A DNA stretch of 64,000 bases from Anaerolineales bacterium (GTDB lineage: Bacteria; Chloroflexota; Anaerolineae; Anaerolineales; Villigracilaceae), in assembly GCA_030834895.1 (NCBI GenBank), contig JAUQXA010000033.1:1-64000 (forward strand). Direction: 5' to 3'. This document shows, piece by piece, positions 43,463 through 51,369 of this stretch. The position numbers and the translations under genes were made by a program. The notes under the pieces are model-generated. The model ran no database searches, was not told where the DNA came from, and worked only from the letters and a program-made list of their open reading frames with translations. Within the stretch, counting starts at the first letter, position 1. Every line of letters begins with the position of its first letter.

Positions 43463-44962
43463 ATGAGAAAAATAAAACTATTTTTAAATGGTATTTTTAT
43501 CCTGATCCTGGCATTAACGGCCTTGGGGGTGCCAGCAAACCACGTCTTCGCGGTAAAAGCCCAGCCTGCGCTGGTCGAACTTGCTGCTCATAATCCCACC
43601 CAGGTGATTCAGGTGATCGTGCAGAAGGCAGCCGGGAACTCCGAGGTGGAGAAACAGGTCGCCTCCCTGGGCGGACAGGTCACACAAAACCTACGCATCA
43701 TCAACGCCTTCGCGGCTGAGATGAGCGCCAGAGACGCCGTGCAACTATCGAAAACCAGCGGGGTGCATTGGGTATCGCTGGATGCGTCAATGCAATCAAG
43801 CGCCTGTTCACAATGCGTGGATACATCGAAACTGGAAAATGCATATATCAGAACAATCCGCGCAGATCAGGTTTGGAACAAAACGCCTTACATCCAGGGA
43901 CAAGGGATTGGGGTGGCGGTTATTGACAGCGGGATTAATCCGAACGGTGATCTATACACCAACATGGGTGTCAACCGTCAGGTGGCAGATATCCGCTTTA
44001 ACTCTGACTATAACCAGTCTACATCTGACGGGTATGGACACGGAACGCATGTTGCGAGCATCATTGGTGGCGATGGGAGCGAATCATCTGGCAAATATAT
44101 CGGCGTAGCACCGATGGTGAATATCATCAACGTAAAAGTAAGTAATGACGACGGCAGCGCCATGATAAAGGATGTCGTTCTGGGGCTGCAGTGGGTACTT
44201 GAAAACAAAAACAAATACAACATTCGGGTTGTCAACATCTCGCTCAACAGCGCGGTGGCAGAGTCATATAACACCAGCCCATTGGATGCCGCGGTCGAAA
44301 TATTATGGTTCAACAGCATAGTGGTGGTGGTTTCTGCCGGGAACAAAGGAAGCGGGACAATTTACCCGCCTGCCAACGACCCCTTCGTGATCACAGTCGG
44401 TGCAATGGATGACAAAGGAACGGCAACTATCACAGATGATAAGCTGGCAAGCTTTTCAGCATATGGGAATATTGAAAACGGGTCGGTGAAACCGGATTTG
44501 GTCGCACCAGGGAGAAATATTATCGCCCGGATAGTGAACCTCAATATGGGGCTGGCTGGGTCTCATCCTACCAATAAAGTCGGCAGCCAGTATTTCCGCA
44601 TGTCAGGAACTTCGATGGCGGCCCCAATCGTCAGCGGCGCAGTTGCCCTGCTTCTGCAGGATGAACCAAATCTCAACCCAGACCAGGTCAAGTATCGACT
44701 GACGGCAACCGCCAACAAGTCCTGGAGCGGCTACGATTCCACCACCGCAGGCGCAGGTTACCTGGATATTTACGCCGCCGTGTATGGCACCACCGCCGAA
44801 ACCACCAACACCGGCACCCTGCCCAGCCAATTGCTAACCACCGGTTCAGAACCCATTACGTGGGGCAGTGCCGGTTGGAATTCCGCTGGCTGGAATACTG
44901 CAGGCTGGAATACGGCTGGCTGGAATACGGCCGGGTGGAACACCGATTATTGGGATCAATAA
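43463..44962 (+). CDS. Secreted S8 subtilase with C-terminal AGWN repeats (second copy)
   Basis: The 499-residue paralog of the protein at 40255 has a signal peptide (ending near NHVFA), an I9-type propeptide and the catalytic triad in GVAVIDSGI, GYGHGTHVASI and RMSGTSMAAPIVSGAVALLL. The beta-sandwich insert is absent. A short Cys pair (SACSQC) lies before the catalytic domain. The C-terminus has five AGWN pentads (from residue 470) and ends DYWDQ. The two catalytic domains share long stretches such as SAAVEILWFNSIVVVVSAGN (copy 1 wording) and PNLNPDQVKYR. GGAGC precedes the ATG. A small GWN-ended peptide gene follows after 23 nt. Confidence 0.93.
   Translation: MRKIKLFLNGIFILILALTALGVPANHVFAVKAQPALVELAAHNPTQVIQVIVQKAAGNSEVEKQVASLGGQVTQNLRIINAFAAEMSARDAVQLSKTSGVHWVSLDASMQSSACSQCVDTSKLENAYIRTIRADQVWNKTPYIQGQGIGVAVIDSGINPNGDLYTNMGVNRQVADIRFNSDYNQSTSDGYGHGTHVASIIGGDGSESSGKYIGVAPMVNIINVKVSNDDGSAMIKDVVLGLQWVLENKNKYNIRVVNISLNSAVAESYNTSPLDAAVEILWFNSIVVVVSAGNKGSGTIYPPANDPFVITVGAMDDKGTATITDDKLASFSAYGNIENGSVKPDLVAPGRNIIARIVNLNMGLAGSHPTNKVGSQYFRMSGTSMAAPIVSGAVALLLQDEPNLNPDQVKYRLTATANKSWSGYDSTTAGAGYLDIYAAVYGTTAETTNTGTLPSQLLTTGSEPITWGSAGWNSAGWNTAGWNTAGWNTAGWNTDYWDQ
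44870..44944 (+). repeat. Five 15-bp tandem repeats coding for AGWN(S/T)
   Basis: Five direct repeats of the same type as at 42190-42294, again with synonymous differences, close to the 3' end of the second subtilase gene. Confidence 0.9.
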
Positions 44963-44985
44963 TCGAAGAACGAGGAATATATCCC

Positions 44986-45141
44986 ATGAAAACAACAGCT
45001 TATTACCCTCGTAGAATACTTGGCGTGATCCTGCTCATACTCTGCGTCGTCCTATTATTCCTAGCCCTGACGCAAATCCCCCCAGCCTTACTGTCCAGTG
45101 TGGGTTGGAATGGATACGCCAGTATCGGCTGGAACGGGTAA
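44986..45141 (+). CDS. 51-residue membrane peptide ending in GWN motifs
   Basis: The frame begins MKTTAYYPRRILG, with one hydrophobic helix (VILLILCVVLLFLALTQ), and ends SSVGWNGYASIGWNG. The two GWN motifs repeat the core of the subtilase tails, which makes chance unlikely. CGAGGA lies about 9 nt upstream. It starts 23 nt after the second subtilase stop and must be cotranscribed. It could be a substrate, a membrane partner or a signal peptide precursor of the subtilases (inference). Confidence 0.7.
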   Translation: MKTTAYYPRRILGVILLILCVVLLFLALTQIPPALLSSVGWNGYASIGWNG

Positions 45142-45162
45142 CCTGTTTTAGACAATTCAAGT

Positions 45163-45194
45163 TTCCGCCCTTCAGTACTCCTGAAGAGCGGGAA
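45163..45194 (+). terminator. Stem-loop after the GWN peptide gene
   Basis: CTTCAG and CTGAAG pair around a 5-nt loop, with further pairing of TTCCGC to GCGGGAA below. There is no T run, so this may be an RNA-stabilising 3' hairpin rather than a full terminator. Confidence 0.45.
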
Positions 45195-45311
45195 GTGTTA
45201 ATCGGTGGTGAGATGCATGATGAAAATCCCACCATTTTGCATATCCGAAAACCTGAACTGCATCGATTTTAGGTTAGAATTGAATGGTACTTGAAGGTCT
45301 GGAGACAGTTC

Positions 45312-48077
45312 ATGAAGGATCTATCTCTCCCCACTAAAATATACTTGGCAATCGTTTACTGCGCAGGCTGTGGATTGTTCCTGTTGAATTCACACATCTC
45401 CGCGTACAGCGATCTGCTGATGTTGGCTGTATTATCCCTGTTGGCATCTGCTCTCCATATCTATAAAGTGGTGGGGGCAACGGTACGTTCACATTACACC
45501 TTCAGTTTCGTGATATATGGTTTTACCTTTGCGCATTTCGGTATTGGTGAAATGCTGTTGGTCATCCTGATCTCAAACCTTGCGGAGTGGGCCTGGAACC
45601 GGCCCGCGTGGTTTATCCAGTTATTCAACATAACCTGTTATTTTATTGCGGCGTCGGGGGCATCCCTGGCCTTCAGCCTGATCAACCCTGCCGGGTCATT
45701 CTTAACCCCGCTCGGCGTTCTTTCCATTGCGGTCAGCATGGGGGTCTTCACCTTTCTTAATCATTTTATCCTTGGAATCGTACTTTGGCTGGCACGCGGA
45801 GAAAACTTCAAGGTCTCACGAATGCTGGATGTCTTTCCCTTCGTGATGGATGTTACGCTGCTAATGTTCGGTTGTGTCTTGAACGTGGTATGGGAACACA
45901 GCCCGTATGCCACTTTAATTTTTCTGTTCCCATTGTATTTGATTTACAACACCCTGAGAATCCCCGCCCTCGAAAGACAGACGGAAATCGACCAAAAGAC
46001 AGGTCTGTTCAACCACAAATACTTCATGGAACACCTGGCAAAGGAACTTGAGCGGGCAAACCGTTTCGACCGTCCGCTATCTGTCATCATGCTCGATCTC
46101 GACCTGCTGCGTAACATCAACAATACCTACGGGCACCTGGCTGGCGATGAAGTGCTGATCGGGGTTGCCCGTATTCTCAAACAATCGGTGCGCGATTATG
46201 ATGTTGTGGCGCGCTTTGGCGGCGAGGAATTTGCCATTTTGCTCCCTGAAACAACCATCCAGCAATCCTATGAGCGCGCCGAGGTCATTCGGCGTGCCAT
46301 TGAGGGAAGTGATTTCATCATCCCAACCAGTGTCACGCCGATCAAAGCAACCATCAGCCTCGGTCTCGCAGAACGCGAATCCTTCGCCCAGACCGTCGAG
46401 GAGATCATCCACAATGCAGATGCAGCCCTCTATCATTCAAAATTAAACGGGCGGAACAAGTCATCTGCCTACAAAAATGACGCCTATGTTAGCCTGCTCG
46501 GAGGCAGGCAAAAAGTCGAGCCGCTGTTTGAAGATCAAAGCAATGAATCGCAAATGGCGTCCACCACAGAGACAGAGGTCGACTACACTGCCGCCAATAA
46601 AAAATACATCAAAGGTAAATCAGCGCCAGAACCCAATGGGGCATCCACTGCCGCGCAAAAATCATCAAACACGCCTCAAGGAAAAATCGCAGACCCTGTC
46701 CAATTCGTTTATCTCTACATTGGCATGCTGGCAGTGCTTTCCATCTCGCTTTCCTACGGTTTGTATCTCGTTGAGCCTGCGCTCTTTCAAATCAACTGGA
46801 TGCAGTCTTGGGTGGGATTGTTGTCATGTGTGATGTTTGTTGTCTTCGCAGAAATCTATTCGATCGACTTGTATCTGGGGAAAACCTCCCTCTCCACATC
46901 TGCTGTTCCCATGCTGGCAGGCACAATACTATTTGGTCCATTGGCAGGGATTATCCTTAGCGCAACCTATGCCGTCAGTGTAGGGATCAAGTATCGCAGT
47001 AAATTCAATAAATATATCTTTAATTTCAGCAACCAAGTAATTGCCGTAATACTCTACACCGTCGTTTTGTACCTTCTCAGACAACCTCTTGTTCATTATT
47101 CGATAGGCATTCAAGCTGTTTTTATTGTCGGGGCGGCCCTGATCGTTTACACGGTAAACACATGGTTGATTTCAATCGGAATAGGAATCGACCTTCATCA
47201 ACCGCCGAATCTTATTTGGAAGGAACAATACGCCTGGCTTATAACGATCTATATCGGTATTGGGTTAATCGCAACAGCCTATATTCTTGGCTATCGTGAA
47301 GAGGGAATAATTGGCATTATGCTGATGATGGTCCCGCTTCTTTTGTTGCGTATCAGCCAGAAACAATATGTGGATCGCACCCGCGAGGCAGTGACGGAAT
47401 TGCGTGAAAAGAACGTCGCCCTGGAAAAAACAGCGGAAGAGATCAACCAGCTTAACAACGGTCTTCTGGATACCCTGGCCGAGATCATTGACCTGCGCGA
47501 TCCGTTTGTGCTTGGTCACTCAAAACGGGTAACGAGCTTTGCGACTGTAATTGCAAAGGAAATGGGTTTGAACCCAAAACAAGTGGAGCTTATCCGCAAA
47601 GGTAGTTTGTTGCACGATGTGGGTAAACTTGGCATATCCATGGATATCCTGGCAAAGCCAGGTAAATTGTCACCCGAGGAATATGAGGTAATTAAACATC
47701 ATCCAGAAATTGGGGCGCGGTTATTGGAAAAGAACCCCTCATTGCGCTCGCTCATCCCAATCGTCCGCCATCACCATGAATTCTACAATGGCCAGGGCTA
47801 CCCAGATGGACTTTCCGGTCATCAGATCCCCATAGAAGCGCGAATCGTATCAGTCGCTGACGCCATAGAAGCAATGGCATCTAACAGACCCTATCGCAAG
47901 GCACGCAGCAAGCAATATATCATTGACGAAATCAAGAAATTTTCTGGTACACAGTTTGACCCGAAAGTTGTTGAGCAGGCAGTGAGATTATTGGAATCCG
48001 AGGAGATCAGCGAACGATCCAATATACCGATCGAAACGGCTTTTGCAATTCGAAACATTGGGACTCAGCAATCTTGA
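45312..48077 (+). CDS. Bifunctional GGDEF/HD-GYP c-di-GMP enzyme with two membrane domains
   Basis: The 921-residue protein has a first membrane domain of about seven helices (1-225) and a GGDEF domain (about 230-385) with intact RFGGEEFAILLPE, where c-di-GMP would be made. A variable linker leads to a second membrane domain (about 470-690, with FNFSNQVIAVILY similar to FNIGNHVIAVYLA of the 42569 protein). The HD-GYP phosphodiesterase has GSLLHDVGKLGI and HHEFYNGQGYPDGL intact. It can therefore in principle both make and break c-di-GMP. ATG 45312 is chosen because GGAG lies 8 nt upstream and the homolog starts with the same MKDLS. Confidence 0.9.
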   Translation: MKDLSLPTKIYLAIVYCAGCGLFLLNSHISAYSDLLMLAVLSLLASALHIYKVVGATVRSHYTFSFVIYGFTFAHFGIGEMLLVILISNLAEWAWNRPAWFIQLFNITCYFIAASGASLAFSLINPAGSFLTPLGVLSIAVSMGVFTFLNHFILGIVLWLARGENFKVSRMLDVFPFVMDVTLLMFGCVLNVVWEHSPYATLIFLFPLYLIYNTLRIPALERQTEIDQKTGLFNHKYFMEHLAKELERANRFDRPLSVIMLDLDLLRNINNTYGHLAGDEVLIGVARILKQSVRDYDVVARFGGEEFAILLPETTIQQSYERAEVIRRAIEGSDFIIPTSVTPIKATISLGLAERESFAQTVEEIIHNADAALYHSKLNGRNKSSAYKNDAYVSLLGGRQKVEPLFEDQSNESQMASTTETEVDYTAANKKYIKGKSAPEPNGASTAAQKSSNTPQGKIADPVQFVYLYIGMLAVLSISLSYGLYLVEPALFQINWMQSWVGLLSCVMFVVFAEIYSIDLYLGKTSLSTSAVPMLAGTILFGPLAGIILSATYAVSVGIKYRSKFNKYIFNFSNQVIAVILYTVVLYLLRQPLVHYSIGIQAVFIVGAALIVYTVNTWLISIGIGIDLHQPPNLIWKEQYAWLITIYIGIGLIATAYILGYREEGIIGIMLMMVPLLLLRISQKQYVDRTREAVTELREKNVALEKTAEEINQLNNGLLDTLAEIIDLRDPFVLGHSKRVTSFATVIAKEMGLNPKQVELIRKGSLLHDVGKLGISMDILAKPGKLSPEEYEVIKHHPEIGARLLEKNPSLRSLIPIVRHHHEFYNGQGYPDGLSGHQIPIEARIVSVADAIEAMASNRPYRKARSKQYIIDEIKKFSGTQFDPKVVEQAVRLLESEEISERSNIPIETAFAIRNIGTQQS

Positions 48078-48149
48078 TAGCAAAATATAGAACAACATTC
48101 TCCGGGGAAAAGAAGGCACAAAAATTGACGTTTTCAACAGATACCTGCG

Positions 48150-48183
48150 CAGAACCGACAAACGAATAAATTTATCGGTTCTG
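48150..48183. terminator. Stem-loop between convergent genes
   Basis: A perfect 9-bp stem (CAGAACCGA / TCGGTTCTG) with a 16-nt loop lies between the convergent GGDEF/HD-GYP and cyclase genes and touches the cyclase stop codon. It probably serves both directions. Confidence 0.55.
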
Positions 48184-48978
48184 TTATTGACTATTGGTTT
48201 TTAATTTTTGGAACCATTCCTGCAATCGAGCCTGCGCTTCATCCGCGAGAAACAAGGTCAAGCCGAATATAACCAGCGTCACAGTGACAAAAAAGAAGAC
48301 TGCTTCCTCGATTGGCAAAACACCGCCAAGCATTATCCCCGTGGACTGGTCTGCTGCAATCGTCCAGGTGGAGGCGGTGATGGCAAGCGAGTCAACAGCC
48401 GAAAGATAAAGCCCCATCGGAAGGATGGTCAGCGCAACAAGTTTTCGATGATGCCAAAGGATGTCAGCGCCAAAGAGGAGTTGCGGTGCAATGGCGGGCA
48501 ACGCCCAGAAAAAGATGATGGACAGATAGGTGAAGGACGAAGGTCCAGCATAGAACAATATCGTGGAGATGACCCAGACCACAAAAAGAACAGCAAACGA
48601 CCCAAAGCGGATTGTCTTCGATGGGACAAGGTTATCATGATTGGGATCTTGCCTGCGCGCGAGAAAATGCCACCACAAGCCCACGAACAGGGTCTCCAGC
48701 ACAAAGAAGGTGTACTCTTCGATTGGGACGTAACCAAGCACGATGCCAGTGACCAATTGCGGGTTGTAGTACCAGACCCCAGTCGCAACGAGATAGTTAT
48801 CCCAGGGTGTGGTGTAGATCAGGGCAAGCAGAATGTGAATCCCAACCGCTATCCAAAAGGGGCGCCCTGTTTTGAAATGACGATTTTCCTGCTTCTTTTT
48901 TATGTCTACAAAATAGAAGACAAGCAGAAAAATGATCGGGATCACAAGGAAACGCAGGAGAAAGCCAAAGTATGTCAT
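48184..48978 (-). CDS. Lycopene cyclase domain protein (CrtYc/CrtYd-type repeats)
   Basis: The 264-residue membrane protein holds two copies of the small lycopene cyclase domain. The first has PWDNYLVATGVWYY and LGYVPIEEYTFFVLET, the second DSLAITASTWTIA and LGGVLPIEEAVFFFVT. Each copy has three to four helices and the PxEE motif of heterodimeric CrtYc/CrtYd and fused archaeal/fungal cyclases. It would form the ionone rings of a cyclic carotenoid. It is last in a leftward crtB-P450-cyclase unit, 3 nt after the P450 gene. Confidence 0.88.
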   Translation of the reverse strand: MTYFGFLLRFLVIPIIFLLVFYFVDIKKKQENRHFKTGRPFWIAVGIHILLALIYTTPWDNYLVATGVWYYNPQLVTGIVLGYVPIEEYTFFVLETLFVGLWWHFLARRQDPNHDNLVPSKTIRFGSFAVLFVVWVISTILFYAGPSSFTYLSIIFFWALPAIAPQLLFGADILWHHRKLVALTILPMGLYLSAVDSLAITASTWTIAADQSTGIMLGGVLPIEEAVFFFVTVTLVIFGLTLFLADEAQARLQEWFQKLKTNSQ

Positions 48979-48981
48979 GGA

Positions 48982-50265
48982 TTATTTCCGGGGTGAAACC
49001 CGCATCATTACACCAGGTCTCGGTTCGAGGGTTGCGCCCATGTGAGCATGGACTTTTTTATTCACCAGTTCAAACGTGAATGTTTGCAGCAGGCGTGCAA
49101 TGACCAGACGCGCCTCCGCCTGACCGAATGCCGCGCCAATGCAGGAGCGGGGCCCACCGCCGAAGGGAATGTATGCATAGGGCGGCTGTTTGCGTCCATG
49201 CTCGAATCGTTTGGGGTGGAAGCTGTCTGGGGCTTCCCAATTCTCGGCGTCACGGTGGGTCAGGTAAATGGAGTAAAACAACCGCTCTCCAGCAGGGACA
49301 CAGTTGCCGTCGAAATCCATATCCTCGGAAATGATGCGGTTGCCGATATGGATTGGTGGATACAACCGCAGGCTTTCCTTGATGATCTCGTCCAGCAAAT
49401 GCGGTTGCCAGCCTCCAGATGTGGATGGCGGATTCGCGCCAATGGATTCATCGAGTTCGCGAACGAGTTTTTTGTGAACTTCGGGGTGGCTCCCAAGCAG
49501 ATAAAAGGTCCATGCCAGCAATGCAGTGGAAGTGTCATGTCCCGCGATGAGCATGGTCAACATCTGGTCGCGGATGCGGTCATCGTCCAGCCCAGCATCG
49601 ATCAAGTGCTGGAATAGGTCGGCTTTTGGAGAATCCGCACGGCGGTTGGAAATGATCCCATAAAGATAATCGTCCAGTTGTTTCAGGTGTTTTTTGTATC
49701 CAGGTCGCGGAACCTTCCGCCAGATGATCCACGCCCCAGGCGAAATATACTCAATGGCTTTGAGGATAGGAGTCCAGATGTGTGGCAGGTTATCCCAAGC
49801 ATCCACACTGAAAAGGGTATCCATGACGATGAGCAGGGCGATCTTGCGGCTTTCGACCAGCATATCCACTACCTGACCGTCGCGCCACTGGCTTGTGACT
49901 CGGTCGGTGCTGGCAAGCATCCGTTGGACGTAGTTGTTGAATTTGGATTGATGAAGGGAAGGCTCCATCGATTTGCGATACTGGTCATGCTCCTCGCCGT
50001 CCGTAACCAGCACGCCATGCCGCAGCAAGTCGGTGACGGGGTCCGCGTTGCGCCATTTGACCTTGTCCCGCTCTGTGACCAATACCTTGCGGACGGACTG
50101 CGTCCCGCCAACGACAAAGGGGTGAAATGCAGGCAGGGGAATCTGAAAGAAACGCCCAATGCGGGAGTAGAGGATTTTCAGCGCGCCAAGCGGTGAACCT
50201 TCGCTTAGCATCGAGGCAAGGGCAAGACGCCCAGTTTCGGGGTCGATGGATTTTGCAAATTTCAC
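48982..50265 (-). CDS. Cytochrome P450, probable carotenoid hydroxylase
   Basis: The 427-residue protein has the P450 signatures: the I-helix MLIAGHDTSTALLAWTF, ExxR in KESLRLYPP, the PERF-like FHPKRFEHG, and the heme loop YIPFGGGPRSCIGAAFGQAE with the Cys ligand near residue 376. It starts at GTG, overlapping the crtB stop by 1 nt. Its place between phytoene synthase and lycopene cyclase suggests a ring hydroxylase like CYP175A1 of Thermus, which makes zeaxanthin. No ferredoxin partner gene is near. Confidence 0.9.
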   Translation of the reverse strand: MKFAKSIDPETGRLALASMLSEGSPLGALKILYSRIGRFFQIPLPAFHPFVVGGTQSVRKVLVTERDKVKWRNADPVTDLLRHGVLVTDGEEHDQYRKSMEPSLHQSKFNNYVQRMLASTDRVTSQWRDGQVVDMLVESRKIALLIVMDTLFSVDAWDNLPHIWTPILKAIEYISPGAWIIWRKVPRPGYKKHLKQLDDYLYGIISNRRADSPKADLFQHLIDAGLDDDRIRDQMLTMLIAGHDTSTALLAWTFYLLGSHPEVHKKLVRELDESIGANPPSTSGGWQPHLLDEIIKESLRLYPPIHIGNRIISEDMDFDGNCVPAGERLFYSIYLTHRDAENWEAPDSFHPKRFEHGRKQPPYAYIPFGGGPRSCIGAAFGQAEARLVIARLLQTFTFELVNKKVHAHMGATLEPRPGVMMRVSPRK

Positions 50266-51212
50266 TACAAGCTCTTGATTTTCAACCAGATTGAAGGAAG
50301 GGCTGCGAGTTTCTCCCAGGCGCTCAAGGATACGCGACGGGTGAAGACATCATAGTCATGTTCTTCAATATCCTTGAGGATGCCTTCATACAAGCTGGAC
50401 GCTGCGCCGATGGCAAGCTGACCTTCGCGCTCCAGCATCTTCACACCCGCCCATGATTCTCTATACAGCTGGCGCGTACGCCGAATTTGAAACTTCATGA
50501 ACTGGCGCCAATTGTCTGTGACACGTCCTTCGGCGATGTCGGCTTCGGTGAGACCATGCAGGACGAGTTCCTCCAAGGGCAGGTAGAGGCGCCCATTGCG
50601 GTAGTCCTCGCCTACGTCCCTAAGGATGTTGGTCATTTGCAGGGCGACGCCGAGTTTGATGGCGTAGGGCACAGCCTCATGACTTTTGAATCCGACAATA
50701 TACATACTCATCAAGCCAACGGTCGAGGCAGCGCCATAGCAGTAAATGGCAAGGTCATCGAAGGTGCGGTAGCGAAATTGGGACAGGTCACGCCCGACGC
50801 CGTCAATCAACTGCAAGGCGTAGTGACGCGGGATGTGGTATCGGGTCAGGGTGTCCGCCCAGGCGGAGGCAATCAAATCGTCGCGGTAGGCAAATCCAGA
50901 CTCGACAATTCCCCTCCAGTAGTTCAATTCCCTGTCGCGATCCCTTTCGGATTGGGACTCATCCACAATGTCATCCACTGTGCGGCAGAAAGCATATAAG
51001 GCGCGGACAGCGGAGCGCTTTTTGGCGGGAAGCAAGCCAGAGGCAAAGTAAAAGGATTTACTATGCGAAGCCGTGATAACAGATGTCTGCTGATAGGCTT
51101 TCTCCAAATAAGCATCCTGTACCCAGTGGGAGAAAAAGGGTCTGATTGGATGGTGAGGAATGTGACCTGCAAGGTCAAGAAGTCGGTGTTCCCAATTTGC
51201 CTGTGCCTGCAT
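50265..51212 (-). CDS. crtB: Phytoene synthase
   Basis: CrtB joins two geranylgeranyl diphosphates to phytoene, the first step of C40 carotenoid synthesis. The 315-residue protein has both Asp-rich motifs (AFCRTVDDIVDES and LRDVGEDYRNGRLYLP) and the typical YCYGAASTVGLM. The start at 51212 (MQAQANW) is favoured because GGAG lies 6 nt upstream of it, while the ATG at 51224 has no ribosome binding site. It is the first gene of the leftward unit from the divergent light-type promoter. Confidence 0.94.
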   Translation of the reverse strand: MQAQANWEHRLLDLAGHIPHHPIRPFFSHWVQDAYLEKAYQQTSVITASHSKSFYFASGLLPAKKRSAVRALYAFCRTVDDIVDESQSERDRDRELNYWRGIVESGFAYRDDLIASAWADTLTRYHIPRHYALQLIDGVGRDLSQFRYRTFDDLAIYCYGAASTVGLMSMYIVGFKSHEAVPYAIKLGVALQMTNILRDVGEDYRNGRLYLPLEELVLHGLTEADIAEGRVTDNWRQFMKFQIRRTRQLYRESWAGVKMLEREGQLAIGAASSLYEGILKDIEEHDYDVFTRRVSLSAWEKLAALPSIWLKIKSL

Positions 51213-51260
51213 TTTGTTCTCCATTTATGGTTCGTGACCAGCATAATAAGTGTTAAGATA

Positions 51261-51334
51261 ATTCTACATGAGTTGTCATATTTGTCAAGGTTTTGTAAAT
51301 ATAATCTTGACAAAATATAGACAACAGGTATAAT
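51261..51334. promoter_or_regulatory. Divergent crtB/crtI promoters with repeated TTGTCA sites
   Basis: Rightward: TTGACA 51307-51312, 16-bp spacer, TATAAT 51329-51334. Leftward: TTGACA 51288-51283, 16-bp spacer, TAGAAT 51266-51261. Between and over them lie TTGTCA-like direct repeats starting at 51273, 51282 and 51293, with GACAA repeats in the opposite direction at 51309 and 51320. Head-to-tail sites at about 10-11 bp spacing over a -35 box fit the operator type of B12-dependent CarH repressors; the regulator gene is the second rightward gene. Confidence 0.7.
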
Positions 51335-51369
51335 GAAGCCACGATCTTGGATTTTACAAAGGAGAAACC

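Noticed and set aside
42190..44944. Tandem repeats that might suggest a CRISPR array or minisatellite.
   Set aside because: The unit is 15 bp without spacers, is in frame, and varies at third codon positions; these are protein repeats.
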